Of a stretch of DNA of 64,000 nt, positions 1-8,918 are shown in pieces; position 1 is the first letter of the stretch; each line of letters begins with the position of its first letter. This DNA is from Nocardia gamkensis NBRC 108242 (GTDB lineage: Bacteria; Actinomycetota; Actinomycetes; Mycobacteriales; Mycobacteriaceae): assembly GCF_001612985.1 (NCBI RefSeq), contig NZ_BDBM01000038.1, positions 1 to 64,000 of the forward strand, given 5' to 3'. A model generated the notes under the pieces. It saw only the letters and a list, made by a program, of their open reading frames with translations. It did no database searches and was not told the DNA's origin. Position numbers and translations under genes: made by a program.

Positions 1-229
1 CCCGACCCGCCTGCCCGGCGTCACTGGCCGGACCGGGCGCAGAAGCACCCGATTGACCCGGCGCAGGGGGAATGCTCGGTTGTCCCGGCGCAGCTGTGCC
101 CGGCCGTGATCGCTGCTGATCCGGTCGGCTCGACCACGGCGTCACCGGCCCGGCCTGCTGATCTTCCGCCGTTTCCGGTTCTTTTGCTTCCACCTCGACC
201 CCGGCGGGCCAGATTTCAGCAGAGGTCAT
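1..229 (-). CDS. N-terminal part of a proline-rich ESX-associated protein (partial)
   Basis: This reading frame starts with ATG at 229 on the minus strand and runs off the left edge of the window. A purine-rich GGGGGAAG lies four bases before the start codon. The visible 76 residues begin MTSAEIWPAG and are acidic, then rich in Pro, Gly, Ala and Gln. No globular domain is visible. Such low-complexity N-termini are typical of EspI/MinD-like proteins and other ESX accessory proteins, and the segment contains a TPWSSR stretch that resembles ATPWVPER in the MinD-like protein at 27304-28884. The gene is divergent from the ESX cargo operon that begins at 660. The product cannot be named from this fragment; membership of the ESX locus is inference from position and composition. 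Confidence 0.6.
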   Translation of the reverse strand, partial: MTSAEIWPAGVEVEAKEPETAEDQQAGPVTPWSSRPDQQRSRPGTAAPGQPSIPPAPGQSGASAPGPASDAGQAGR

Positions 230-659
230 GATCTTCCCCCGGTTGTCGGTGCCATCAGCAGGTGGAGGACGCTCGAGCGGTAGATTCGAGCAGCGGGTCA
301 CAGGAGTTCATCCAACATTCCTCACAAGTCGCTGTGAACTATCTGGCAGCCTGGACAATCCGCGCATGTCAGTGTAGATGGATTCGGACCGGCCGCCTCC
401 GTTCTGCCAGCGCTGCGCTTCCCGCAGTTGGGAAGCCTAGACAATGAAGACGTCGAAAGTAGGTCTCACTCATGGTCCATCGTCGCGTACGCCGCTTCGA
501 TCGACGATGGGGGAGTTCGATCGAAAGGCGGACTTTGCCGTGGTGAGGCACGAGCCTTGCGAGCCTCTGACCCAGGTCGGGCCGGCCGCAATGAACGCAA
601 GTGAAGACCAGCAAGCCGCCGTGAACCGGCGCTCCGCCTAGCATCCTCGAGGTGATCCC
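230..659. other. divergent intergenic region with one motif A palindrome
   Basis: These 430 bases separate the minus-strand partial gene from the plus-strand gene at 660. The only clear structure is the TTCCC-N6-GGGAA palindrome at 419-434, followed by a -10-like GACAAT. A 65-codon frame from 444 is open, but it starts inside the presumed promoter, has no ribosome-binding site and has no recognisable protein features, so I treat it as noncoding leader. Confidence 0.6.
419..445 (+). promoter_or_regulatory. motif A palindrome plus GACAAT element
   Basis: TTCCCGCAGTTGGGAA occupies 419-434. It is followed after five bases by GACAAT at 440-445. The same palindrome, 5-bp gap and GACAAT recur at 8857-8883 and, on the other strand, at 12539-12513. 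This makes GACAAT a likely -10 element and the palindrome an operator or activator site in the -35 region. The presumed target is the cargo operon starting at 660. Confidence 0.55.
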
Positions 660-1235
660 ATGCCCTTCGGCGTTTCATGGTCGAGTATCGGTAAGTTTGC
701 GGCCACCACCGGTCTCACCGTTGCCGGTGGTGCGCTCGGGTCGGTTATCCCGGGTGTCGGCACGGCGATCGGCGTTGCGGCGGGCAGTGCGCTGGGCGGC
801 TTCATAGCGGAAACGGCCTGGGACGCAACTGTCGAAGACAAAAGCTGGGGCGAGTCCTTGAATAATGGCGTCGAAACCGGCGCCTTGTCATTGCTGGGAG
901 GGGGGGTGGGCGGCGCCGCCCGGGGTGCGTTTGCGACGTTGGGTGGGCGAAATCTCGCGAGGCGGATGCTCGACGGTGCAATCCACCCGGGTATCAGAAA
1001 TCCCACCGCGATTGCCCGAGCAACATGGGGTAGGGATGTCCGAACGGCGTTCAATGGTAGGGGCGTCTCACTGAATGCCGCCCGCGGCTGGTTGACCGGT
1101 GCCGGCGTGGGTGCCGGTTTTTCGGGTGTCTCGCATTCGGGGGGGCCGGGCTCGGCTCCGGGACAAGGGCAGTCGTACCCCGCGACGCTGCCGACCAAGC
1201 CACTCAATGCATCGACGACGTTTAGCACCAGCTGA
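660..1235 (+). CDS. glycine-rich hydrophobic ESX-locus protein, unknown function
   Basis: A 191-residue protein. The ATG has a good GAGGTGA ribosome-binding site about six bases upstream. The N-terminal 100 residues are made of Gly/Ala-rich hydrophobic stretches with GxxxG-type spacing (around residues 15-50 and 75-95), as in glycine-zipper membrane-inserting segments. The C-terminus is Gly/Ser/Pro-rich and polar. No signal peptide or catalytic motif is seen. It is the first gene of a run of plus-strand genes (660-8774) with small gaps or overlaps, so it is probably co-transcribed with the EspB/PPE-like cargo genes. A membrane-associated or secreted role is inference only; no family was recognised. 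Confidence 0.75.
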   Translation: MPFGVSWSSIGKFAATTGLTVAGGALGSVIPGVGTAIGVAAGSALGGFIAETAWDATVEDKSWGESLNNGVETGALSLLGGGVGGAARGAFATLGGRNLARRMLDGAIHPGIRNPTAIARATWGRDVRTAFNGRGVSLNAARGWLTGAGVGAGFSGVSHSGGPGSAPGQGQSYPATLPTKPLNASTTFSTS

Positions 1236-1246
1236 GGGGTGGCGCT

Positions 1247-2887
1247 ATGGCCGACATGCACCCGATGCTGATGCCCGATCGAAAGAAGATTCAGGAGGGC
1301 GACTACCCCCCTGAATGGGTCTTCTCGGTCTTCACCGATTCCTGCTTCAAGACCTTGTATCAAAACTTCGACGGGATCTGGAAGATTCTCGGCAAAGATT
1401 CCAAGGGCGATCCCCCCAAAGCTCCGGACGTGCCGCAGGTCCCCCCTGCGAATATCGGCAGTTTCACCAACTACGCGGAAGTAGCGGTGCAACTTCAGCG
1501 GTCGTACACCGATCTGAACGGCAACATCACCGAGCTCGTGAATTCGATACGCGAATCCGGGAAATGGTCCGAGGCGGGGCAGGAAGCGACCAACAAGGTA
1601 ATCGACGAAAAAGTCGTCGCGATGGCCCCTATCGCTCCACCGCAGGGCATACAGATCGACAGTCATATCTTGACTTGGGTCACCGCCGCCAACGATTCCC
1701 TTGCGAGCGAGATCGATGCCGTCAGGCAGGGGCAGAGCGGCGTGGCCAAGGATATCGACGATCAGACGAAGATGATCAAGGACCTGCAAGATCAGATAAA
1801 GAAACTGGAGGCGGCGCAGGCCAACCCGGCGGGCACTCCGCCTGCCGTCGACGGGTCGAACTGGCCGACGGCCCCCGGTACCACCGACCAGACGATCCCG
1901 CCGGCCGTGGACAACTCCGACTTTCCCACCGGCCTGGACAGTCTGGACGACGGCTCGGATACCGACAGCCTGACGCCGGCCGGACTGGACCCCTCCGGTA
2001 CGGACCCCTCCGGCCTGAACAGCCAGACGCCGAGCAGTCTCGATCCCACCGGGACGACCACCCCGGGCGTGACGACACCCACCACGCCGAGCGTGCCGTC
2101 GACGCCCGCCACGTCGCCGATGGGCTCCGGCATGGACATGATGAGTTCCATGCTGCCGATGATGATGCAGCAGGCGATGATGCGGAACATGGCCGACCAG
2201 GACTTGAACAGCCGTCGCAGGGACCTGGATCCGAGCCGCTACGACGACGAGCTCGATGCGGTGGCTCCGCCGCCGGTCGCGCCGCCGGTCACGGCCCAGC
2301 CCGCGGTCGCGCAGCCGTCCACGACGGCTCCGGCGACGACGCAGCACACCGGGACGCCCGCCGGCACAACGTCTTCCACACAACCCACGGTGGCACCGGG
2401 CCGTACCCCGGGCGCCGACGGCAGTGTGGAATACACCTTCCCCGACGGACGCACACAGAAGGTTTCCGCGATGGTCGCCCAAGCCCTGGACGCGGCGTTC
2501 GGCAACCGCAGCGCCACCGACGCGCAGAAGGCGTACGAGAAGACGTCGGCGAAGTGGTCGGACAAGAAGCAGATCGGCACTCCCGTCGACCCGTTCCAGC
2601 TGATGACCGGAGACGTCGCCGTATGGGAGAAGCGGACTGCGATCCTCGTGGTATTCCCCTCCGAGGATGGCGCAGGCACGCTGGAGGCCGTTATCGACGG
2701 CGAGCTCAAGCCGTGCAACCCGCCGGAGATGACCGATAAAGCTGGAGAATTCGGTAGCTTCACCGGGTTCGTGCACCCGAAGGGCATCGAGATGACCGCG
2801 CCGGCAGACGGGGGCGCGCCCCCGGCGACGCCGGGCTCGGCCGATCAGTCCGCGGCCGCGGCAATGCCGGTTGTCGCGGCGGGCTGA
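1247..2887 (+). CDS. ESX-associated helical/proline-rich protein with C-terminal globular domain
   Basis: A 546-residue protein starting 11 bases after the previous gene, with GAGGGGTGG as ribosome-binding site. Residues about 70-200 are helical and coiled-coil-like, ending in a charged run around residues 165-190. Residues about 200-390 are low-complexity Pro/Thr/Ser/Asp with a Met-rich patch (MDMMSSMLPMMMQQAMM) near 297-313. Residues about 392-515 form a compact Cys-poor domain containing the phrases TFPDGRTQKV, LMTGDVAVW and GFVHPKG. The layout (helical head, disordered linker, small C-terminal domain) matches ESX secreted or accessory proteins of the EspB/EspE type, but I cannot assign a named family. 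Its position in the cargo operon supports a secretion-related role. Confidence 0.8.
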   Translation: MADMHPMLMPDRKKIQEGDYPPEWVFSVFTDSCFKTLYQNFDGIWKILGKDSKGDPPKAPDVPQVPPANIGSFTNYAEVAVQLQRSYTDLNGNITELVNSIRESGKWSEAGQEATNKVIDEKVVAMAPIAPPQGIQIDSHILTWVTAANDSLASEIDAVRQGQSGVAKDIDDQTKMIKDLQDQIKKLEAAQANPAGTPPAVDGSNWPTAPGTTDQTIPPAVDNSDFPTGLDSLDDGSDTDSLTPAGLDPSGTDPSGLNSQTPSSLDPTGTTTPGVTTPTTPSVPSTPATSPMGSGMDMMSSMLPMMMQQAMMRNMADQDLNSRRRDLDPSRYDDELDAVAPPPVAPPVTAQPAVAQPSTTAPATTQHTGTPAGTTSSTQPTVAPGRTPGADGSVEYTFPDGRTQKVSAMVAQALDAAFGNRSATDAQKAYEKTSAKWSDKKQIGTPVDPFQLMTGDVAVWEKRTAILVVFPSEDGAGTLEAVIDGELKPCNPPEMTDKAGEFGSFTGFVHPKGIEMTAPADGGAPPATPGSADQSAAAAMPVVAAG

Positions 2888-2932
2888 TCGTGCGAGCAAT
2901 GTGACAGCGGCGGATGAGGAGAGGAGGTCGCG

Positions 2933-4399
2933 ATGGCGCTGAATGTGGATCCGCAGGAACTCGTCGCTGCGGCGTCGAAACTCGCCGCGATGGCGCGCGA
3001 TACCGGGGCCGCGATCCCCGGCGGATGGGTCGTGCCCGCGGGCGCTGACCCGATCTCGGCTGCCGCGGTGCCGCAGCTCAACGCCCAGGCAGCATCGCTG
3101 CTCAACGGAATGGCCGGTGTTCTCACCGATATCCAGCGCACCGCGTACAACATCGGCGCGGCTGCCGCGGATTACACCGCGGCCGACGACCGCGGCGCCC
3201 GGACCATCAACGGCAGCGGCGGTGAGCTCCTCGCCAATCCGGTCGGCGATGTACAGGAGATCGGCCAGCGGCGACCGCCCGCGCTGCGGTTCCCTGTCGC
3301 GGGCGGCGCGGTCGACCCGTTGACGTTCGCTCAGCAGCTGCACTCGGGCCCCGGGCCCGGTGCGGCAAAGGGATTCGCCGACGCGCTGCGCAAATTCGCC
3401 GGGGGCCCCCATCTGGCGGCCATCGAGGGAGTGAATTCGGCGGCGAAGTCGATGCAGCACTGGGAGCCTGTCGGCACCGCGGCGGCGACCGAACTCGGTC
3501 AGCGTCGCGGGTGGCTCGACCAGCTCGGCACCGGCCTGGGGATGCTGGCCGACGGAATCGACACCTACAGCGACGCGTTCCGCACCGCGAAGGCCAAACA
3601 TCCCACACCGGAGGAGATCATCGCCGCGCGTAAGGAGCTGATCGCGGCGATGCGCTCCAAGAACGAACTCGGCATCCAGGCGGCCTTGGCGAAATTCAAC
3701 GAGCAGAACGCTCGTTCGGCGGAGACCATCACCGGTTACTCCACCGAAGTCGGCTCCAAGGTCGGAGCGAGTGAGGGTGCCAGTGAGGGCGCGGGAAAGG
3801 GCGACAGCAGCGGCGACTCCAGCGCGTTGACCCAGATGCTGCCCGCACTGATGAGCGCGATGGCCTCGGCCGGAATGCCGCTGAGTCAGCTCGGGCAGTC
3901 GGACGCGTCGGACATCGGTGACGACTACGGCCTCGACGAGTACGGCTACGACGATCTGGGCATCCCGAGTGGGCTCGGTACGGGCAGCCCGAGCGGGATG
4001 CCCTCAGGCAGCCCTGGCCTCGGCATCCCGGATATCGAGGCGGAAACCGTCGCGGCGACCGCCCTGCCGGTGGCTGCGGCGGCCACCCTGGGGTCGGGCA
4101 TGCCGCGCGCATCGGTCATCGAACCCCTCGGCACCCCGTCGGCCGCCAACGCCGCCGCCGCGCGCGGCGGTTCGCCGATGATGCCGTACATGCCGATGTC
4201 GCCGGGCATGGGCAACTCGGGCAGCAACAACGACCGCAACCGGGTCGTGGCGTGGCATCCCGACCGCTTGATGTATGTCGACGACACGCCGCACACCGAA
4301 GCGGTGATCGGCGAACGGCCGACCATCGCCCCGACCGTCACCCCCCCGACGCCCACACCGAGCAACCAGAACCCTTCCCAAACCGGAGGTAACGCATGA
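2933..4399 (+). CDS. EspB/PPE-like ESX secreted protein
   Basis: A 488-residue protein with a strong ribosome-binding site (GAGGAGAGGAGG) before the ATG. The N-terminal 90 residues resemble a PE-type helical hairpin, beginning NVDPQELVAAASKLAAMARD. They are followed by a PPE-like helical region to about residue 290, with a WxxV/GTA segment near residue 170. This arrangement of fused PE-like and PPE-like helices is that of EspB. Residues 290-420 are Gly/Ser/Pro/Met-rich and disordered. The C-terminus carries a conserved-looking tail (VAWHPDRLMYVDDTPHTEAV). Known EspB proteins are secreted by ESX and oligomerise at the cell surface; that role here is inference. The stop overlaps the start of a 9-codon mini-cistron (4396-4425). 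Confidence 0.8.
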   Translation: MALNVDPQELVAAASKLAAMARDTGAAIPGGWVVPAGADPISAAAVPQLNAQAASLLNGMAGVLTDIQRTAYNIGAAAADYTAADDRGARTINGSGGELLANPVGDVQEIGQRRPPALRFPVAGGAVDPLTFAQQLHSGPGPGAAKGFADALRKFAGGPHLAAIEGVNSAAKSMQHWEPVGTAAATELGQRRGWLDQLGTGLGMLADGIDTYSDAFRTAKAKHPTPEEIIAARKELIAAMRSKNELGIQAALAKFNEQNARSAETITGYSTEVGSKVGASEGASEGAGKGDSSGDSSALTQMLPALMSAMASAGMPLSQLGQSDASDIGDDYGLDEYGYDDLGIPSGLGTGSPSGMPSGSPGLGIPDIEAETVAATALPVAAAATLGSGMPRASVIEPLGTPSAANAAAARGGSPMMPYMPMSPGMGNSGSNNDRNRVVAWHPDRLMYVDDTPHTEAVIGERPTIAPTVTPPTPTPSNQNPSQTGGNA

Positions 4400-4425
4400 G
4401 TGAGCACAGCGAGGTGGAGTCGTGA
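4396..4425 (+). CDS. 9-codon coupling mini-cistron (MSEHSEVES)
   Basis: An ATG at 4396 overlaps the TGA of the preceding gene in an ATGA arrangement. The frame runs nine codons, and its own TGA (4423-4425) overlaps the GTG start of the next gene (GTGA). The design suggests a translational bridge between the two flanking genes rather than a functional peptide. The same architecture recurs at 28881-28934, also with a peptide starting MSE and rich in Ser and Glu. Confidence 0.4.
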   Translation: MSEHSEVES

Positions 4426-4760
4426 GTTCCATCCACCCGGACGTGCAGGCGGCTTTGGACGCCGCCCGCGATCTCCGGCACCGGATCGCCGAGATGCGGG
4501 AGAAGATCGACAACATCCGGGCCCGCAGGCCGTCACCGAGCGGCGCGGTCATCCCGGAGGTCGACGCGATGGGCAAGTTGACCGATCTCTACCTCGCTCC
4601 GGGGACCGCCGCTCGCCTCACCGGCCCGGAACTGGTGGCCGAGATCATGGCCGCCATCCGGGAGAGTACCGCCGATGCGGCGCGGCAGTATCAAAGCGTC
4701 ATGGAGACGCCCGTCGAGGGAACCGAGCCGGTCGCCACCGCTTCGGGGCAGTCCGGATGA
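4422..4760 (+). CDS. YbaB/EbfC-like ESX-associated protein
   Basis: A 112-residue acidic, largely helical protein using a GTG start that overlaps the stop of the mini-cistron. The N-terminal helix (HPDVQAALDAARDLRHRIAEM) and a central segment GKLTDLYLAPGTAARLTGPEL resemble the YbaB/EbfC fold: a long helix, a short strand 'V.GKLT.L.L', then a helix of 'LA..I..A...A'. In mycobacterial ESX-1 the YbaB-like protein EspL works with secreted Esp proteins, so a chaperone or stabilising role for neighbouring cargo is plausible. The next gene overlaps by four bases (ATGA), so the genes are translationally coupled. The family call is by pattern only. Confidence 0.75.
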   Translation: MSSIHPDVQAALDAARDLRHRIAEMREKIDNIRARRPSPSGAVIPEVDAMGKLTDLYLAPGTAARLTGPELVAEIMAAIRESTADAARQYQSVMETPVEGTEPVATASGQSG

Positions 4761-5482
4761 CCGAGCCCGCCCCGGACGTCACCGTCGCCGACACCGTCCG
4801 GTGGCTGCACGACGAGGGGCTGGTCCGGCTGGCCGGGGTGGCGGAGGGCATCTCGGAGACGATCGTCGCCTACACGATCGACGTCGCCACCGGAACCGTC
4901 TCCGCGCATCCCGCCACCGGCGGCGGTGTCGGCGCGGACGTGGTGTCGCTGGCCGCCGACGACCTGCCGTACCCGGTCGGCACTGCCCGGCGTCTGGTGA
5001 TCGCCGGTGTCACGACCACGGACGCGGTACTGGTGGTCGACTTGGCGGCGACCTTGACGATCGCGATCAACGCCGACCACCCGGAGCAGACGGCCCGGTC
5101 CTGGGTGCTGCAACTGCTGTTGAATCCGGAGGTCACGATCACCACCAACAGCGCCGACGTCGCCATCGGCAGCAGCGCCCGGTTGCGGCAGAGTTTCATT
5201 CCGGGCGGCGGCGCGACCCTGGTCAACGTCGACGACACCCGCCCGCCGGTGACGGCGGTGACGTTGAACCCGGCTACCGAAGGTCCCGACCATCTGGACG
5301 TTGCCCCGGACGGCACGGGGGAGCTGTATCTCGGTGCCCGGTTCTGGCAGTTGCGCCAGATCATGCGTATCGAGGACGCCGCCTGGTCCGCGCTGGCGGC
5401 GCGCCTGGAATCGGTCACCGACGATTCCGATTACCTGACCGATCCCCGCCCCGGCGAACGATTCTCGGAGACCAGCCGATGA
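4757..5482 (+). CDS. ESX-locus conserved protein of unknown function
   Basis: A 241-residue soluble protein beginning MTEPAPDVTVADTVRWLHDEG. The ATG overlaps the previous stop (ATGA), and the TGA in turn overlaps the next start, so it lies in a tightly coupled three-gene block between two YbaB-like genes. It has no signal peptide or membrane segment. The middle is rich in alternating hydrophobic residues and Thr/Val, suggesting a beta-rich domain. The C-terminus (about 185-220) has a helical segment with YLGARFWQLRQIMRIED. I do not recognise the family. Being sandwiched between YbaB-like proteins suggests a partner in a cytosolic chaperone-like complex for ESX cargo, which is inference. Confidence 0.7.
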   Translation: MTEPAPDVTVADTVRWLHDEGLVRLAGVAEGISETIVAYTIDVATGTVSAHPATGGGVGADVVSLAADDLPYPVGTARRLVIAGVTTTDAVLVVDLAATLTIAINADHPEQTARSWVLQLLLNPEVTITTNSADVAIGSSARLRQSFIPGGGATLVNVDDTRPPVTAVTLNPATEGPDHLDVAPDGTGELYLGARFWQLRQIMRIEDAAWSALAARLESVTDDSDYLTDPRPGERFSETSR

Positions 5483-5853
5483 CCGACATGCACCCGATCC
5501 AGGTGGACGACTACGACTTCGATGACGACGACCGGTCGGAGGCCGCGGCACCGGACTGGCGGAACATGACCTACGAGGTGTTCAACCCCGACCACACCGT
5601 CGGCGTCGGATGCGACCGGGACGGAGAGATCATCGGCCTGTACATCACCGATGACGCCCGCGACAACGGCGACGAGTGGTTGGCGTCCCAGATCGTGAAG
5701 CTCGCGCGGCTGGCGCACGCGAAATCGCGCGTGGGGCTGCGGGCCGAGATGGAGTACAAGGGGACCCGTTCCTACACGATCGACTCGTTCGATCTTCCGA
5801 CCGAGGCGTCGTATCGCGCCATGGAGGAATCCGAGTTCCGACGCGACACCTGA
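5479..5853 (+). CDS. second YbaB/EbfC-like ESX-associated protein
   Basis: A 124-residue acidic protein whose ATG overlaps the previous TGA. The N-terminus is very acidic (DDYDFDDDDRSE). Residues about 35-85 read as a YbaB-like core: strands ending in DRDGEIIGLYITDDARD, then a helix DEWLASQIVKLARLAHAKSR. This resembles the EspL-type pattern with a DAR motif and a helix rich in Leu/Ala. With the YbaB-like gene at 4422 it may form a heteromer, as YbaB proteins dimerise through this fold. It is followed after 37 bases by an EspC-like gene. Function is inferred from fold pattern and context only. Confidence 0.72.
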   Translation: MTDMHPIQVDDYDFDDDDRSEAAAPDWRNMTYEVFNPDHTVGVGCDRDGEIIGLYITDDARDNGDEWLASQIVKLARLAHAKSRVGLRAEMEYKGTRSYTIDSFDLPTEASYRAMEESEFRRDT

Positions 5854-5890
5854 GTTGCCGACCGCCGCAACGGCGAGACAGGACAGCGAC

Positions 5891-6211
5891 ATGACCGACG
5901 CATTCGATACCGACGACCCGCACGAGGTGGTCGCCGCCGCGCACAAGTTCCGGACCGCGATCGCCACGATCGGCGGCCAGGTCGGGCAGATCAGTGATGG
6001 TTTCGTCGCGCCACGGCGAGCGGAATCGGAGATCGACCGGCGACTGGTGGCGCACACGCAGTGGATCAAGTCGACGTTCGAGCACGCGGTTCGGGCCAAC
6101 GGCCGCCGCGTGGACGCGACGACTCAGGTCACCGCCCAAGTGTCCTACACCCACGCCGACGCCGATCGCGCAGGCGCCGCTGCGGTGCGGCGCCGCACCG
6201 AATCCATCTGA
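5891..6211 (+). CDS. EspC-like ESX secretion-associated protein
   Basis: A 106-residue helical protein. The ATG follows a GACAGGACAG-type weak ribosome-binding region. Its length and pattern (a long N-terminal helix, a central segment and a C-terminal helix ending in YTHADADRAGAAAV) fit the EspC/WXG100-like family, small ESX substrates of about 100 residues. The C-terminal TQVSYTHADADRA contains Y-x-x-x-D (YTHAD), matching the general ESX secretion signal YxxxD/E. It is immediately followed by the large protein at 6219, whose start lies seven bases after this stop, suggesting that the pair is made and secreted together. The absence of a WXG motif fits EspC rather than EsxA/B. Confidence 0.75.
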   Translation: MTDAFDTDDPHEVVAAAHKFRTAIATIGGQVGQISDGFVAPRRAESEIDRRLVAHTQWIKSTFEHAVRANGRRVDATTQVTAQVSYTHADADRAGAAAVRRRTESI

Positions 6212-6218
6212 TTCGCTG

Positions 6219-8774
6219 ATGGAACCGGAGCGCTACAGTCCGTACTGGGACGCCATCGTCGGCGACAACTGGCCGGCGATTCCGCCGGGGGACTGGAGCG
6301 CGCTGGAACGTCTCGCGCGAGACGGCGCGGGGGCGTTGGACTTGCTCGACGCCGAGAGCAAACGCCGCGGCTTCGACGAACATGCCCGCTCCAGTGCCGG
6401 TCTGCAACCGATCAAGGACGACATGCTGCGCCAGCGGATGAACCCGCAGGCGTTCGCCGACGCGCTCGAGGCCGCCGCGGACACCTTCCGGGATTTTTCC
6501 GACCTGGTGTATCGGACCCGCAACAAGATCTTGGACATCGTCGAGGAGACCACCTCGCGGATCAACGCGACGAGACGCGCGGCCGCGGCGGAAGAGGACG
6601 AATCCGATGCTCAGGCCCTCCGTAACCGGATACCCGGCATGATCGCCGCCGCCAGGGACGACGTGGAGGATGTCGTTCGCGCGGCGCTCGGTTCGATCAG
6701 CCCGCAGGGCCTGCCCAGTTTGGGCTTGATCGCCGACGCGCTGGGGCAGCCGGGGCCTTGGGAGCCGGGCCACCGCAGTGCGGACGACCACAGTGGGGAC
6801 GTCCATCACCAGCACCGGCCCGCGCAGGACCACTCCGGCAATCCGCGGCACGACGGCTCGCCGCGGACGAATCGGCCGAAAGACGATTTCCCGGTTGCCA
6901 TGCTCCCGCAAGATGACGACGACCGACCGGTGACCACCGATCCGTTCGGCCCGCTGCTGCCCGGTGACCCGCTCGGGGAGCGACCCGATCCCATTGCCAC
7001 CGAGGACAGCTCCGGTCCGCCGTCGACCGGCCCGGCGCCGGATCAGTACATCCCCGGCGGACCGGCGACTGTCCCGGTGAACACCGCGCCGGGCGGCGGC
7101 TTGGAGGACGGGCACGGTCTGCCCGCCGCGGGCGTTCCGCCGCGCGGGCAGGTCACCGGCACCGAGCACATGGCACCGGGCCGGGATGTCCCGGTGGACA
7201 GCGATGCTCAGGATTCGGCCGGTCCGGACGCGCGGGATTCCCATCGGAGCGATCCCGATGTCCCGGCCGAGGCGGCCGAGGCGGCCGAGTCCGCGACCCC
7301 CGACCGCTCCGGCACCGTTTCTGCGGCGGAATCGCACGACACGGCAGCGCCCGAGCAGTTCACCGGTTCCTCCGCCTCCGTGGGCGATCCCGGTACGTCG
7401 GTGCCGCCGCCGCTGATCCTTCCGCCACCGGTCGCGGCGCCTGCTTCCACCGCACCGTTCGCACCGTTCGCGCCGGCTGCCTCGGCCGCTCCCGCTGGAC
7501 CGGCGGTCTCCGCTCCGGCGGCACAGGCCGGCTCCGTCCCCCCGCCGCAAGTTCAGGCGAAGCAGACCGGTCCTCCGCCCGGCGAATCGCGTGGGCCGGT
7601 CGCCACCCCCAAGATCACGGCGGCGAGCGTGGGAACGCCGCCGGGTGCGGGCGGCGCCGCCAAAGCGCAGCCACCGGAACGGACCGAGCAGCGCACCGAC
7701 GCGGGTAAGGACGGCGCGGACGACAGCGACGAGTCGATGCGCACTGTGGTCGGTGCGGCCATGACGTCGGCGGCCGCCCCGGCATTCGTCCTCGGCGAGC
7801 GAGTGGACGGCGATCTGGTGCTGGCCCGCACGCTGTTGAGCGGGGTGCTGGCGGCGGGCGGTGATGCCGTCCTCGGGCTCGGCTGGGCGGTTTCGGTGAT
7901 GCGCCATCCCAGCGGCATCAGCGCGTTCGTCACCTCGAACGAGGGCCGCGGCTGGATACCGGCCGGGCTGTACCTGCCGCGTGAGCTATCCACCCCATGG
8001 GTGTGGGAGGTGGCCGAGAACGCGTGGGAGGGCGTCGCCGATCCCGCACGCGTGCTGGCGGAGTTCGGGATCGCCTGGGGACGCAGGTCCGGCGCCCGGC
8101 TGACCGCTATCGCCTCCTCGGCGGACGTCGATGCCGATCTGCGACGACAGCTGGGTGACGTGCCGATCGAGGGCGAAGTGGCCGCCTCGTCGGCGATGGA
8201 TTTCAGCGCACCGAAGCCGAGTCTGGCCGACCGCCTCGAATTGGTCGGGGCCGCGGCGCTGGTGCGGCGGGCGGCGGCCACACCGGAGTCGGAGATCGGA
8301 GTGCGATGCTGGGAGTTGGCCTCCGACGCGCACGCTCGCGTCCACAAGGCCGGTCTCGGCTCGCCTGCCGCGCTGGGCGCGCCCGCGGCACGCGAGCGGA
8401 TCCTCGGCGCACTGCGGCAGCGCCGCGAGGTGTCGCAGGAATTGTGGGAGGAGCTTCGGGATGCCGACGACCTGCTCACAGCGACAATGCTTTCGCACCG
8501 CGCCGATGTGTCCAGGGTTGCGCTGGGTGAGCTGCGCGCCGACCAGGCCGACGGCAGGCACGCTTCGGAGATGAGCGCGCTGCGCGCCATGGTCTTCGAG
8601 CGGCGGTGCGACGAACTCGTGCTGCTGCTCGCCGAGGCGGCGACTCGGCAGACTCTGCGCGACGCGGTGTACGCGCACGCGCAGATCGTGAGTCACCCGG
8701 GTTTCGTCGCACCGGCTCCCACACCCGCCGCGCCCGCTCGGCGACCGACCATCACGGCGGGGCCGGGCCGCTGA
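6219..8774 (+). CDS. large ESX-associated protein with Rv3899c-like C-terminal domain (paralogue 1)
   Basis: An 851-residue protein starting at ATG 6219, seven bases after the EspC-like gene. The N-terminal 190 residues are helical and acidic (WXG/PPE-like length). A long Pro/Ala/Gly-rich disordered region follows to about residue 510. The C-terminal domain (about 521-830) begins FVLGERVDGDLVLARTLL and includes SNEGRGWIPAGLYLPRELSTPW, DPARVLAEFGIAWG and a helical end with ELVLLLAEA. The same domain, with very similar phrases, ends the next protein at 8919. I relate it to the paired C-terminal domains of mycobacterial Rv3899c beside ESX-2; this is recollection, not a search. It is the last gene of the 660-8774 run. 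Confidence 0.8.
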   Translation: MEPERYSPYWDAIVGDNWPAIPPGDWSALERLARDGAGALDLLDAESKRRGFDEHARSSAGLQPIKDDMLRQRMNPQAFADALEAAADTFRDFSDLVYRTRNKILDIVEETTSRINATRRAAAAEEDESDAQALRNRIPGMIAAARDDVEDVVRAALGSISPQGLPSLGLIADALGQPGPWEPGHRSADDHSGDVHHQHRPAQDHSGNPRHDGSPRTNRPKDDFPVAMLPQDDDDRPVTTDPFGPLLPGDPLGERPDPIATEDSSGPPSTGPAPDQYIPGGPATVPVNTAPGGGLEDGHGLPAAGVPPRGQVTGTEHMAPGRDVPVDSDAQDSAGPDARDSHRSDPDVPAEAAEAAESATPDRSGTVSAAESHDTAAPEQFTGSSASVGDPGTSVPPPLILPPPVAAPASTAPFAPFAPAASAAPAGPAVSAPAAQAGSVPPPQVQAKQTGPPPGESRGPVATPKITAASVGTPPGAGGAAKAQPPERTEQRTDAGKDGADDSDESMRTVVGAAMTSAAAPAFVLGERVDGDLVLARTLLSGVLAAGGDAVLGLGWAVSVMRHPSGISAFVTSNEGRGWIPAGLYLPRELSTPWVWEVAENAWEGVADPARVLAEFGIAWGRRSGARLTAIASSADVDADLRRQLGDVPIEGEVAASSAMDFSAPKPSLADRLELVGAAALVRRAAATPESEIGVRCWELASDAHARVHKAGLGSPAALGAPAARERILGALRQRREVSQELWEELRDADDLLTATMLSHRADVSRVALGELRADQADGRHASEMSALRAMVFERRCDELVLLLAEAATRQTLRDAVYAHAQIVSHPGFVAPAPTPAAPARRPTITAGPGR

Positions 8775-8856
8775 GCGGAATCCGAATGCCGCGTCGAGTA
8801 ACGCGTCGCCGTATACCGACCCTGGAGCGACCGCGCACCGGGCAACCGTCTCGCAC

Positions 8857-8883
8857 TCCCCACCTCTGGGAAGAATCGACAAT
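8857..8883 (+). promoter_or_regulatory. motif A palindrome plus GACAAT element
   Basis: TCCCCACCTCTGGGAA at 8857-8872 is followed after five bases by GACAAT at 8878-8883, the same geometry as at 419-445. It lies 36 bases before the start of the gene at 8919 and so marks an independent promoter for it. The left half-site deviates by one base (TCCCC). Confidence 0.5.
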
Positions 8884-8918
8884 AGGGGGACGTGTGGTGG
8901 GAAAGGATTTGATCGAGC

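Noticed and set aside
444..641. A 65-codon frame between the divergent genes at the left edge
   Set aside because: It starts inside the presumed -10 element (GACAATG), lacks a ribosome-binding site and has no protein-like features.
638..3601. A 987-codon open frame on the minus strand opposite the cargo genes
   Set aside because: Its translation is rich in Arg, Gly and His without domain patterns and lacks a ribosome-binding site. It is the usual antisense shadow in high-GC DNA. The same holds for the long minus frames opposite eccC and gdh.
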